Source: Bacteroidia bacterium
GTDB lineage: Bacteria; Bacteroidota; Bacteroidia; Flavobacteriales; Flavobacteriaceae
NCBI GenBank assembly: GCA_030427865.1
Contig: JAUICK010000001.1
Coordinates: 525,507-589,506 of the forward strand
Length of the DNA: 64,000 nt
Reading direction: 5' to 3'
In this document: piece by piece, positions 25,629-34,751 of the stretch
Layout of the letters: every line of letters begins with the position of its first letter
Numbering within the stretch: the stretch's first letter is position 1
Position numbers and translations under genes: made by a program
Notes under the pieces: generated by a model
What the model saw: the letters and a program-made list of their open reading frames with translations, nothing else
Database searches by the model: none
What the model was told of the DNA's origin: nothing

Positions 25629-26359
25629 ATGAAAAAGAAAATTTTAATATTAGTCTATTTTACGAGTACCATTATTTTTTCGCAAAACATAAGCGGAAAA
25701 GTAACCTACGTAGTTTCTATGACGCCAATATCTGATAAAAAAATAGATTCTATTTTTTCAAATAAGAAAAACAAAAACCCTAAAATGAATGCTTGGATAA
25801 GAGGTATCTATAAAAATACACCTAATGTAAATGCGTATTTAGATTTTATAGATGGGAATCTATCTATTATGTAGAAGATGAAATGGAGGTAGAAGTAGAA
25901 GGTAAACCTATGTTTAATATGAATAGAATTTTTGCTGGAGGCGATAACAAAACATATAAAAACACAAAAACAAAAGAGTATGTAAAGGAATATGTTAGAG
26001 AAAACTTATTGATAGAGGTGAATGAAAAAAAATGGAAAATTACCCAAGAATCTAAACAAATAGGAAGTTATCTGTGTTTTAAAGCAATTGATATAGAATC
26101 CACCAACACAAAAATGAAACCTGTTGTGTGGTTTACACCCCAAATACCTGTAAGTTTCGGTCCAAAAGAATACAATGGATTGCCAGGGTTAGTCATTTTA
26201 GTAGAAATGTATAACAGAACAATTAGTGCCTCTAAAATAGTTTTAAACCCTAAAGAGAAAATTAAGCTAAAAAAACTAATAAAAGGAGAAAGAATAACAT
26301 CAGCTGCGTTTAAAGAAAAGACAAAAAACTTTTGGAGAAATATTAAAAAAAAGCAATAG
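25629..26359 (+). pseudogene. GLPGLI family protein, frameshifted
   Basis: Two ORFs (25629-25874 and 25883-26359) together make one GLPGLI protein. The first has a signal peptide (MKKKILILVYFTSTIIFSQN) and ISGKVTYVVSM, and breaks after NAYLDFIDG. Reading on in the other frame from the GGGAATC at about 25853-25860 gives SIYYVEDEMEVEVEGKP, joining directly to the second ORF with WKITQESKQIGSYLCF and EYNGLPGLVILVEM. The change looks like loss of one base in or near the GGG. It is a pseudogene, a sequencing error or, less likely, a programmed shift. The outer-membrane protein starts 9 bp later. Confidence 0.85.
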
Positions 26360-26368
26360 CTGTAACCT

Positions 26369-29038
26369 ATGAAAAAGAAACTCCTAATATGTATATGTTC
26401 GCTTTTTAGTATTACACTTTTTTCTCAAAAAGTTAGTTTAACAGGTGTTGTAAAAGATAGTCTACAAAATCCTTTGCCTTATGCAAACGTTATTGCAAAA
26501 CCTAAAGATGTTTCTGAAAACCTACAATTTGCTATCACAGATAATGAAGGCTATTATAAGTTGTTAGTAGCAAAAGGAGATACCATCACCATTAGTATTT
26601 CTTATTTAGGGTATAAACCTATTAACTTTCAGTTTATAGCTTCAAAAAACACTAAAAAAGATTTTGTTTTGCTGCAATCTTCAGAACAATTAGACGAGGT
26701 GGTTATAGAAATGCCAGTAACCGTTAGAGGAGACACCACCACCTACAACACACAAAAATTTATAGACGGTTCAGAACGTAAACTAAAAAACGTTTTAAAA
26801 AAATTACCAGGTGTAGAAGTGAATAAAGATGGTAGCGTTACTGTACAAGGTAAAAAAGTAACCAAAATGTTGGTAGATGGTAAAAAGTTTTTTGGTGGTA
26901 ACTCTAAACTAGCAGTAGAAAATATACCTGCAGATGCTGTAGACAAGGTTAAAGTAATAGATAATTATAACGAAGTCGCTTTTTTAAAAGGATTAACAGA
27001 TTCTGATGATATGGCTATGGACATCAAATTAAAAGAAGATAAAAAGCGCTTTGTTTTTGGTGATGTAGAAGCAGGCAAAGGCAATAAAAAATTTTACAAA
27101 ACCAGTGCCAATTTATTTTATTATTCGCCAAAAACCAATGTAAACTTTATTGGAAACATCAATAATATAGGTGAAAAAACGTTTACATTTAGAGATTACA
27201 CGAGTTTTTCTGGAGGTGTAAATGCTGTTTTTAGAGGCAATTTTGATTATAAAGGAGGCAATTTCTCACAATTTTTACAAAGTAATGATGTATTAGCAAG
27301 CAAACAGAAATTTGGAGCGATTAACATTACAAAAACAGCTACCTCAAAATTAGATGTTGCTGGTTATGCTATTTTTTCGAGTTCAGATATCGAAAATCAC
27401 ATAGAAACTCAAAATGAATATGCAAACTTTACAGAAAACAGAACCAATACAACCCAAGCAGAAAATTTGTTAGGTATTGGAAATTTAAACTTAGAGTACA
27501 CGCCAAATGATAAAGAAAAATGGTATGCCAGAACGCAAGTAAAAAGAACTAGTAATAGCAATGATAATAATTTATCTTCTATAGTCGCATCAAACACCAA
27601 CACCATTTTAACTAACAGAGATTTAACAGCAACTTACATCAATCAAAATTTAGAATTGCATAAAAGACAATCAGACAAACACACGTTTTCAACAGTCTTT
27701 AATTATGTGTTTGATAAAAACAATCAAAATGCTTTTTGGCAAACACAAGATGATGCTTTTAATGGTTTAATTCCTATTACCAATCAGAATTTATATCTCA
27801 TCAATCAATTAAAAAACACCAAAGAACAAAATATTGATGCTGTTTTTAAGCATTTTTGGGAAGTAAATAACAACAATCATATATACACAACAGTAGGGAA
27901 TAAATTTTTGATAGAAGATTTTTCTACGGATGATAGCCAAACTTTAGATAATGGAAAGATCAATAATTTTAATACAAACGGATTTGGTAACAATCTAGAC
28001 TTTAAACTAAACGATTTATTTTTTGGTGTGCACTATAAATTTAGAACTGGCATTTTTACCATTAAACAAGGTGTTTTTGCGCACAATTACAATTGGAGTT
28101 TAGATCAGCAAACTCAAACAAATAAAAATAAGTGGGTTGTTTTACCTGAATTTTTGGCAAAAATTGAGTTTAATAAATCAAAAAAAATCACCATAAATTA
28201 TAATTTAAAAACCAACTTCTCTAACGCTAGTAGGTTTGCAAATCGATTTTATTTACAGTCGTATAATTCAGTTTTTAAAGGAAATGAAAACTTAGAAAAC
28301 GATTTATACCATTCTGCACGAATTTTTTATAGTAGATTTAGTTTGTATAGAGGGTTAATGTTACATGCCATTGTAAATTATACTAAACAGATTAAAGGGG
28401 TTAGAAATACAGTTAATTTCGATACCAGCAATTCTAATCCTGCGTTAAGAATTAATCAATTTTTAACAGCTCAAACGTTTGACAATCCTTCAGAAACCTT
28501 AAGAGGAAATATTCATTTACAAAAAACGATAAAAAAACTCAAATATAAATTTGATGTTGGTTTTAACAACAATCAATACATACAACAAGTAGATAATGTT
28601 TTACAAACCAATAAAAACAAAAGTTACGATTATGAAATAGCTATAGAAACGTTGTTTGATGATTTTCCAACGTTAGAAATTGGATTTAAACAAGATATTG
28701 GGCGATTCATTTCTAGTAATAACACTTCAAAATTTGTATCAACAGAACCATTTTTAAATTTAGATTATAATTTTTTAAAAGGCTTCATTTTTAATTTTGA
28801 CTATATCTGGAGCAACTATCAAAATAAGACTTTAAATCAGAAAAATGTTTACGAAATAGCTAATGCAACCTTGTCTTACAGAAAAGAAAACAGTGCTTGG
28901 TCTTATAAAATTAAAACACAAAATTTATTCAATGCACGGTTTAAACAAAGCAACCGTTTTTCAGATTATGTAATTTCAGACACAAAAACCTTTATTTTAC
29001 CAAGAATTATAATGCTTAGTATTGGATATAATTTGTAG
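26369..29038 (+). CDS. TonB-dependent-receptor-like outer-membrane beta-barrel protein
   Basis: This 889-residue protein has a signal peptide (ending ITLFSQ), then a carboxypeptidase-regulatory-like domain (VSLTGVVKDSLQNPLPYANVIAKP, residues 22-105). A plug-like domain follows with LKNVLKKLPGVEVNKDGSVTVQGKKVTKMLVDGKKFFGGN (about 135-190). The rest is a beta-rich barrel with alternating aromatic strands, ending ILPRIIMLSIGYNL. This is the outer-membrane protein type that travels with GLPGLI genes. It is shorter than SusC and has no SusD partner. It may import or export a peptide or metal-like ligand; the ligand is unknown. It closes the locus. Confidence 0.88.
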   Translation: MKKKLLICICSLFSITLFSQKVSLTGVVKDSLQNPLPYANVIAKPKDVSENLQFAITDNEGYYKLLVAKGDTITISISYLGYKPINFQFIASKNTKKDFVLLQSSEQLDEVVIEMPVTVRGDTTTYNTQKFIDGSERKLKNVLKKLPGVEVNKDGSVTVQGKKVTKMLVDGKKFFGGNSKLAVENIPADAVDKVKVIDNYNEVAFLKGLTDSDDMAMDIKLKEDKKRFVFGDVEAGKGNKKFYKTSANLFYYSPKTNVNFIGNINNIGEKTFTFRDYTSFSGGVNAVFRGNFDYKGGNFSQFLQSNDVLASKQKFGAINITKTATSKLDVAGYAIFSSSDIENHIETQNEYANFTENRTNTTQAENLLGIGNLNLEYTPNDKEKWYARTQVKRTSNSNDNNLSSIVASNTNTILTNRDLTATYINQNLELHKRQSDKHTFSTVFNYVFDKNNQNAFWQTQDDAFNGLIPITNQNLYLINQLKNTKEQNIDAVFKHFWEVNNNNHIYTTVGNKFLIEDFSTDDSQTLDNGKINNFNTNGFGNNLDFKLNDLFFGVHYKFRTGIFTIKQGVFAHNYNWSLDQQTQTNKNKWVVLPEFLAKIEFNKSKKITINYNLKTNFSNASRFANRFYLQSYNSVFKGNENLENDLYHSARIFYSRFSLYRGLMLHAIVNYTKQIKGVRNTVNFDTSNSNPALRINQFLTAQTFDNPSETLRGNIHLQKTIKKLKYKFDVGFNNNQYIQQVDNVLQTNKNKSYDYEIAIETLFDDFPTLEIGFKQDIGRFISSNNTSKFVSTEPFLNLDYNFLKGFIFNFDYIWSNYQNKTLNQKNVYEIANATLSYRKENSAWSYKIKTQNLFNARFKQSNRFSDYVISDTKTFILPRIIMLSIGYNL

Positions 29039-29082
29039 TCTAAAGTCTAACTAAAAACAGAGATTGAATACAAACAAATAAC

Positions 29083-29718
29083 TTACTTTCTCCCAAAATC
29101 TGCAGGAATTTCTCCCCAAGCTTTGGTTTCCCATTTTAAAATGGGGTTTTTAAAAGTATTTTCTTTCAGCCATTTTTCAGCTCTTCTTATGAGTTCTAAT
29201 AAGTCTTTGTTAGAAGCATCAAAATAAATGTTGGTTTTGCATTTTTTTTGACGAATCCAACTCATGGCAATTTTAGAATCAGAATAAATAGGAATATCTT
29301 CTTTGTTTTTACTCTTTAAAAGCGCTATTCCGTGTACTAAAGCCAAAAATTCGCCAACATTATTGGTTCCTTTTTTAAAAGGTCCTTTTCTAAAAATTTC
29401 TTTTTTATTATGAGTTAAAACACCTCTGTATTCCATTTTCCCGGGGTTTCCAGAGCAAGCAGCATCTACGGCAATACTTTCTATAATAGGACTACCATAT
29501 TTTGCTTTCTGTGCATCAGTTAATGTAGGTTTTTTAGTGTTTTTTCCTTTATAATCTTCATATTTTTTAGAAGATGCTATTTCTGCTTCATCTAAATTTG
29601 CAAAAGATTTGTATTGCGCACCTTCAAAACCATCAATTTGTCGTTTACAAGCATTCCAAGAAGTAAAAACACCCGTTTTTCTTCCTTTCCAAACTACGTA
29701 AAACTTTTTTTTAGGCAT
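29083..29718 (-). CDS. Ribonuclease H with N-terminal RNA/DNA-hybrid-binding domain
   Basis: This 211-residue protein combines a viroplasmin/RHBD domain (KKFYVVWKGRKTGVFTSWNACKRQIDGFEGAQYKSF, residues 3-45) with an RNase H1 fold. Catalytic acids are visible: Asp in ESIAVDAACSGNPG, Glu in NNVGEFLALVHG, Asp in PIYSDSKIAMSW and the last Asp in IPADFGRK. It cleaves RNA in RNA-DNA hybrids during replication and R-loop removal. Its start overlaps the 3' end of purN by 8 bp, so the two are coupled. Confidence 0.93.
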   Translation of the reverse strand: MPKKKFYVVWKGRKTGVFTSWNACKRQIDGFEGAQYKSFANLDEAEIASSKKYEDYKGKNTKKPTLTDAQKAKYGSPIIESIAVDAACSGNPGKMEYRGVLTHNKKEIFRKGPFKKGTNNVGEFLALVHGIALLKSKNKEDIPIYSDSKIAMSWIRQKKCKTNIYFDASNKDLLELIRRAEKWLKENTFKNPILKWETKAWGEIPADFGRK

Positions 29719-30283
29719 TTTCAGATAAAATTACTTCTTCTATTACTTTAGGAAAATATTGTTGTTCTAAAATATGAATCTTTTCAGCGATTTTTTCTGG
29801 AGAATCTTCTTCATTAAGGGTAGTTTTTGCTTGAAAAATGATAGCACCTTCATCATAATTAGCATTTACGTAATGAATTGTAATACCAGTTTCGGTTTCA
29901 TTATTTTCTTTTACAGCTCTATGAACGTTCATGCCATACATCCCTTTTCCACCATATTTTGGAAGTAAAGCAGGGTGAATGTTAATAATTTTATCTGGAA
30001 ACGCATCAATAATGTGTTGAGGAATTTTCCATAAAAAACCTGCTAAAACAACAAAATCTGCATCCTTTTTTAAAATATTTAAAACCGTATCTGATGATAA
30101 AAACTCACTTCTTTTAAAGTGTAAACACTTTATATTTAAGAGCTTACATCTTTCAAAAACTTTGGCATGCTCATTGTTACACAACACTTTAGTAACCTTA
30201 GCGGTTTTAGTATGATTAAAAAACTTAATAATGTTTTCTGCGTTCGTTCCAGAACCAGAAGCAAAAACAACAATACGCTTCAT
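29711..30283 (-). CDS. purN: Phosphoribosylglycinamide formyltransferase
   Basis: This 190-residue enzyme adds a formyl group from 10-formyltetrahydrofolate to GAR in purine synthesis. The phosphate loop is VFASGSGTNAENII. The catalytic segment INIHPALLPKYGGKGMYGMNVHRAV contains the Asn-His pair, and ETGITIHYVNANYDEGAIIFQ supplies the Asp. Length is typical. It diverges from acpP and is followed by the RNase H gene with an 8-bp overlap. Confidence 0.95.
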   Translation of the reverse strand: MKRIVVFASGSGTNAENIIKFFNHTKTAKVTKVLCNNEHAKVFERCKLLNIKCLHFKRSEFLSSDTVLNILKKDADFVVLAGFLWKIPQHIIDAFPDKIINIHPALLPKYGGKGMYGMNVHRAVKENNETETGITIHYVNANYDEGAIIFQAKTTLNEEDSPEKIAEKIHILEQQYFPKVIEEVILSENA

Positions 30284-30416
30284 AACTACATTTCTAAGCT
30301 ACAAAAAAAAGAATAATTATTAACAAAATGATTGATTTTAAAGGAAGATTAAATTTTTTTCTTTACTTTTAGTAATCATTTTTCGGACAAAAATTAGTTA
30401 TAATTATAAAGATTTG

Positions 30417-30424
30417 TATTTTTG
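30417..30424 (+). promoter_or_regulatory. Candidate -7 element (TATTTTTG) of the acpP operon
   Basis: TATTTTTG fits TAnnTTTG 33 bp before the acpP ATG. No clear TTTG lies at the right distance upstream, so only the -7 half is supported. Confidence 0.4.
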
Positions 30425-30456
30425 CCCCGATTTAAATTTTAAAAAAACAAAAAATT

Positions 30457-30693
30457 ATGTCAGACATTGCATCAAGAGTAAAAGCGATTATCGTAGACAA
30501 ATTAGGAGTAGACGATAACGAAGTAACAACAGAAGCTAGCTTCACAAACGATTTAGGAGCAGATTCTTTAGATACTGTTGAGTTAATTATGGAATTCGAA
30601 AAAGAATTTGATATTCAAATTCCAGACGATCAAGCTGAAAATATCGGAACAGTTGGTCAAGCAGTTAGCTATATAGAAGAAGCAAAAAAGTAA
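30457..30693 (+). CDS. acpP: Acyl carrier protein
   Basis: This 78-residue acidic helical protein carries growing fatty-acyl chains. The phosphopantetheine site is [20 protein letters not shown] with Ser near residue 38, followed by [25 protein letters not shown]. The sequence is textbook AcpP and the length is normal. It is followed by fabF 7 bp later, the standard pairing. It is presumably strongly expressed from the promoter region upstream. Confidence 0.98.
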   Translation: MSDIASRVKAIIVDKLGVDDNEVTTEASFTNDLGADSLDTVELIMEFEKEFDIQIPDDQAENIGTVGQAVSYIEEAKK

Positions 30694-30700
30694 TATTTAT

Positions 30701-31954
30701 ATGCAATTAAAACGAGTTGTAGTCACTGGACTTGGCGCATTAACGCCAATAGGTAATACTATTGAAGAATATTGGAACGCTTTAGTTAACGGAGTTAGCG
30801 GAGCAGCACCTATAACACACTTTGATGCTGCCAAGTTCAAAACTCGTTTTGCATGTGAATTAAAAAATTTTAACGCTACCGATTTTATTAATAGAAAAGA
30901 GGCGCGTAAAATGGATAAATTTACGCAGTATGCTATGGTAGCTTCAGATGAAGCTATTGCAGATGCAGGTTTAAATTTAGAAACACTGAATAAATTACGT
31001 GTTGGCGTAATTTGGGGAGCAGGTATTGGAGGGTTAGAAACTTTTCAAGACGAAGCTATAAATTTTGGAGCTGGAGATGGCACACCAAGATTTAATCCTT
31101 TCTTTATTCCAAAAATGATTGCTGATATTGCTCCAGGAAATATTTCTATAAAAAATGGATTTATGGGGCCTAACTACACAACTGTATCAGCATGTGCATC
31201 ATCTGCAAACGCGATGATTGATGCGTTAAATTATATTAGATTAGGACACTGTGATGTTATTGTAACAGGTGGTTCAGAAGCTGCTGTTACTCATGCAGGT
31301 GTTGGAGGGTTTAATGCAATGAAAGCATTATCAGAAAGAAATGAAAGCCCCGAAACAGCATCAAGACCATTTGATGCAGAGCGAGATGGCTTTGTCTTAG
31401 GCGAAGGCGCAGGAGCAATTGTTTTAGAAAGTTACGAACACGCAAAAGATAGAGGAGCAAAAATTTATGCTGAGGTTATTGGAGGAGGTATGTCTTCTGA
31501 TGCGTATCATATGACAGCTCCACATCCAGAAGGAATTGGTGTAATTGCAGTGATGAAAAACTGTTTAGAAAACGCTGGGATTACCCCAGAAGATGTAGAT
31601 CACATTAACACTCATGGTACTTCTACACCTTTAGGAGATGTTGCCGAACTTAAAGCAATCTCTGAAGTTTTTGGAGAACACGCTAAAAACATCAACATTA
31701 ATTCTACAAAATCTATGACAGGACACTTATTAGGTGCTGCTGGAGCTATAGAATCTATTGCTTCTATTTTAGCGATGAAACACGGTATTGTGCCACCAAC
31801 AATTAATCATTCTAATATAGATGAAAATATTAATCCAGAATTAAACTTAACGTTAAATACACCTCAAGAACGAGAAATTAAAGTAGCTATGAGTAATACG
31901 TTTGGTTTTGGAGGTCATAATGCTTGTGTTGCATTTAGAAAGTTAGAAGATTAA
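30701..31954 (+). CDS. fabF: Beta-ketoacyl-ACP synthase II
   Basis: This 417-residue condensing enzyme elongates fatty acids using acyl-ACP and malonyl-ACP. The catalytic cysteine is in TTVSACASSANAMIDAL, with histidines in VDHINTHGTSTPLGD and NINSTKSMTGHLLGAAGAIE. The C-terminal FGFGGHNACVAFRK is the usual end. Length matches FabF. It lies between acpP and rnc with gaps of 7 and 6 bp, an operon conserved in Bacteroidetes. Confidence 0.98.
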   Translation: MQLKRVVVTGLGALTPIGNTIEEYWNALVNGVSGAAPITHFDAAKFKTRFACELKNFNATDFINRKEARKMDKFTQYAMVASDEAIADAGLNLETLNKLRVGVIWGAGIGGLETFQDEAINFGAGDGTPRFNPFFIPKMIADIAPGNISIKNGFMGPNYTTVSACASSANAMIDALNYIRLGHCDVIVTGGSEAAVTHAGVGGFNAMKALSERNESPETASRPFDAERDGFVLGEGAGAIVLESYEHAKDRGAKIYAEVIGGGMSSDAYHMTAPHPEGIGVIAVMKNCLENAGITPEDVDHINTHGTSTPLGDVAELKAISEVFGEHAKNININSTKSMTGHLLGAAGAIESIASILAMKHGIVPPTINHSNIDENINPELNLTLNTPQEREIKVAMSNTFGFGGHNACVAFRKLED

Positions 31955-31960
31955 TACTCT

Positions 31961-32698
31961 ATGAATTTTATTCGTAAAATAGTAAAACCTCATACAGAAG
32001 AGGATACTGAATTATACAACGAATTAAAAAAACTTCTCAAATTTTCGCCCAGAAAAATTAACAAGTATAAAAAAGCATTTACACATAGATCTGTGCAGAT
32101 GTTAGACAAAAAAGGAATTCCTATTAATTACGAACGTTTAGAATTTTTAGGAGACTCTATTTTAGGATCTGTTATTGCAGCTTATTTGTACAAAAAAGTT
32201 CCTTCTGGAACAGAAGGATATCTAACACAAATGCGCTCTAAAATTGTAAGCAGAGAACATTTAAATGAATTAGGTAAAGATTTAAACTTAATCCGGTTTG
32301 TAAAAAGTAATATAGATCAATCCAATGTTGGCGATAATATCCACGGAAATATTTTCGAAGCACTAATTGGCGCAATTTATTTAGACCGAGGGTATAATAC
32401 TTGTCAAAAATTTATTTACGAAAATGTAATTGTACCTTATGTTGATATTGAAAAATTAGAAGGAAAAATTACAAGTTATAAAGGATTGATTATAGAATGG
32501 TGCCAAAAACAAAAGAAAAAATATTCTTTTGATATTTATGAAGACTCTGGAAATGAGTCAATAAAGCACTTTAGCGTAAAAATTAGCATAGATGGAGAGC
32601 AAATTGCTAAAGGAAGAGCAACCTCAAAGAAAAAAGCAGAAGAACAAGCCTCTAAAAGAGTGTATTACGCTTTTCAAAACCAGATTACTTTAGGTTAA
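31961..32698 (+). CDS. rnc: Ribonuclease III
   Basis: This 245-residue double-strand RNA endonuclease processes rRNA and mRNAs. The nuclease signature is NYERLEFLGDSILGSVIAAYLYKK, with the second acidic motif HGNIFEALIGAIYLDRG. A C-terminal dsRNA-binding domain (about 170-240) includes GEQIAKGRATSKKKAEEQASKRVYY. The N-terminal extension of about 25 residues is common in flavobacterial RNase III. It is co-transcribed with acpP-fabF. Confidence 0.96.
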   Translation: MNFIRKIVKPHTEEDTELYNELKKLLKFSPRKINKYKKAFTHRSVQMLDKKGIPINYERLEFLGDSILGSVIAAYLYKKVPSGTEGYLTQMRSKIVSREHLNELGKDLNLIRFVKSNIDQSNVGDNIHGNIFEALIGAIYLDRGYNTCQKFIYENVIVPYVDIEKLEGKITSYKGLIIEWCQKQKKKYSFDIYEDSGNESIKHFSVKISIDGEQIAKGRATSKKKAEEQASKRVYYAFQNQITLG

Positions 32699-32790
32699 GT
32701 AACGATAACGTTTTCGTTAAATTAACATAGAAACTCTTAAACTAATTCGTAATTTAGCTTTCTCATAAAAACTATAAGTAATTATAATTT

Positions 32791-33261
32791 ATGCAGGTGT
32801 ACTCTTTAGAATTGGATGATTTTTGTGAAGAAGAATATTCTTTAATAGGAATCCATTCTACTTTAGAAGACTATAAACTTGCCTATCTTCTTAATAAAAC
32901 TTTAAACACAAAGTTTTACAAAGCAAAAAAAGATTTAGAATTTGTAAGAGAAAAAAAGAAAGCCTCTTTTTCTATTTATAATTATGAGAATATAAAATAT
33001 GATTACGATTGGTTTTTAATTGCAAATAGTTACAGAAGAGAAAACCAAACTGTGTCTAACGAATTATTATTAACATCAGAAACAAAAACATATTTAATAC
33101 CAGAAAAGAAAAAGGTAGATTTTTTTATAAAAATCTGTGGAGAATCTGAGTATGAGTTTGTTATGAAAACAATACAAAAAATTAAAACTATTGATAATGT
33201 AATTACTGCTTACTCAATAGATAAAAACACTTTAAAGTCTAAAGACTTTTTAATATTTTAA
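32791..33261 (+). CDS. IPExxxVDY family protein
   Basis: This 156-residue cytoplasmic protein is of the family named for the motif seen here as YLIPEKKKVDFFIKICGE (about residues 108-125; Tyr is replaced by Phe). The N-terminal part has SLIGIHSTLEDYKLAYLLNKTL, typical of the family. The function is unknown, but the gene sits between rnc and pyk in many flavobacteria. It ends 3 bp before the pyk start, so it is probably co-translated with it. Confidence 0.85.
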   Translation: MQVYSLELDDFCEEEYSLIGIHSTLEDYKLAYLLNKTLNTKFYKAKKDLEFVREKKKASFSIYNYENIKYDYDWFLIANSYRRENQTVSNELLLTSETKTYLIPEKKKVDFFIKICGESEYEFVMKTIQKIKTIDNVITAYSIDKNTLKSKDFLIF

Positions 33262-33264
33262 TAT

Positions 33265-34692
33265 ATGATCGACTACAAAAAAACGAAAATAGTTGCAACC
33301 TTAGGCCCCGCAACAAATAGTAAAGAAACATTAACAGAATTAGCAAAAGAAGGTGTAAATGTTTTTCGTATTAATTTTTCTCATGCAAATTATGAGAATG
33401 TTAAAAAAACTATAAAAACCATTAGAGAAATTAATGAAGAAAATGGATATAATGTTGCCATTTTAGCAGATTTACAAGGGCCAAAATTAAGAGTTGGGGT
33501 TATGGAAGAAGGTGTAGAATTAGCAGATGGAGACACTTTTACATTTACCACAGATAAATGCACGGGTACTAAAGAAAAAGCATTTATGACCTACCAACGT
33601 TTTCCAAAAGACGTAAAAGTTGGAGAACAAATTTTAGTAGACGATGGTAAGCTTTTATTCGAAGTAATTGCTACAAATAAAGAAAATGAAGTTGTTGTAA
33701 AAACAATTGTTGGAGGATCATTAAAATCTAAAAAAGGAGTAAACTTACCAAATACAGCAATATCATTACCAGCCTTAACCGAAAAAGATAAAGAAGATGC
33801 CGTTTTTGCTTTAGAGCAAGAAGTAGACTGGATTGCTTTATCTTTTGTTAGAACCCCAGAAGATTTAAGAATGCTTCGCGATTTAATAGAAGAACACTCA
33901 GAATATAGAGTTCCTGTAATAGCTAAAATAGAAAAGCCAGAGGCTGTTGCAAATATGGACGCTTTAATTCCGTATTGTGATGGATTAATGGTGGCACGTG
34001 GAGATTTAGGTGTAGAAATACCAATGCAAGATGTACCTTTAATTCAGAAAAAATTAGTGAGACGCGCAAAAAGAGCCAGAATTCCTGTAATTATAGCTAC
34101 CCAAATGATGGAGACTATGATTGATAATTCTGTACCCACAAGAGCAGAAGTAAATGACGTTGCCAATTCTATTATGGATGGAGCAGACGCAGTAATGCTT
34201 TCTGGAGAAACTTCTGTTGGAAAACATCCTGTAAGAGTTATTCAAAAAATGGCAGAAATTATTAAAGCTGTTGAAAACTCAAGAATGATTAAAGTTCCTC
34301 ACGAAGCTCCACACATAAGAACAAACAGATTTATTACAAAATCAGTATGTCATCATGCAGCATTAATGGCAAACGATATAGATGCAGCTGCAATTTCTAC
34401 TTTAACGAATAGTGGGTATACCGCATTTCAAATTTCAGCTTGGAGACCACAATCTAAAATATTAGCATTTTCATCAGAAAAAAGAATTTTAGGAAAACTA
34501 AACTTACTCTGGGGTGTAAAAGCATTTTATTACAACAAACAACTTAGTACAGATGATACAGTTGTAGATATTAACAATATATCTAAAGAAAAAGGATTTG
34601 TACAAGAAGGCGATTTAATGATTAACCTTACCTCTATGCCTGTAGAGGCAAAAGGGATGGTAAATACATTACGTGTATCTGAAATAGAATAG
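33265..34692 (+). CDS. pyk: Pyruvate kinase
   Basis: This 475-residue glycolytic enzyme makes ATP and pyruvate from phosphoenolpyruvate. KTKIVATLGPATNSKETLTELAKEGVNVFRINFSHA begins the TIM barrel. The signature VIAKIEKPEAVANMDALI carries the catalytic Lys and metal-binding Glu, and GLMVARGDLGVEIPMQDVPLIQKKLV follows. The C-terminal allosteric domain runs from about 360 to 475. The ATG at 33265 (ATGATCGAC) follows the previous stop by 3 bp. No clear terminator was seen in the 59 bp before the convergent FG-GAP gene. Confidence 0.97.
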   Translation: MIDYKKTKIVATLGPATNSKETLTELAKEGVNVFRINFSHANYENVKKTIKTIREINEENGYNVAILADLQGPKLRVGVMEEGVELADGDTFTFTTDKCTGTKEKAFMTYQRFPKDVKVGEQILVDDGKLLFEVIATNKENEVVVKTIVGGSLKSKKGVNLPNTAISLPALTEKDKEDAVFALEQEVDWIALSFVRTPEDLRMLRDLIEEHSEYRVPVIAKIEKPEAVANMDALIPYCDGLMVARGDLGVEIPMQDVPLIQKKLVRRAKRARIPVIIATQMMETMIDNSVPTRAEVNDVANSIMDGADAVMLSGETSVGKHPVRVIQKMAEIIKAVENSRMIKVPHEAPHIRTNRFITKSVCHHAALMANDIDAAAISTLTNSGYTAFQISAWRPQSKILAFSSEKRILGKLNLLWGVKAFYYNKQLSTDDTVVDINNISKEKGFVQEGDLMINLTSMPVEAKGMVNTLRVSEIE

Positions 34693-34751
34693 AAAATTAA
34701 GTATAACACACAATTAGTAAGCAGACTCAAATACTAAGACAATTTATTGAT

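Noticed and set aside
26369-29038. SusC-type receptor of a polysaccharide utilisation locus
   Set aside because: The protein is shorter than SusC, lacks the usual SusC plug motifs and has no SusD beside it; the GLPGLI neighbours point to the other receptor-like group.
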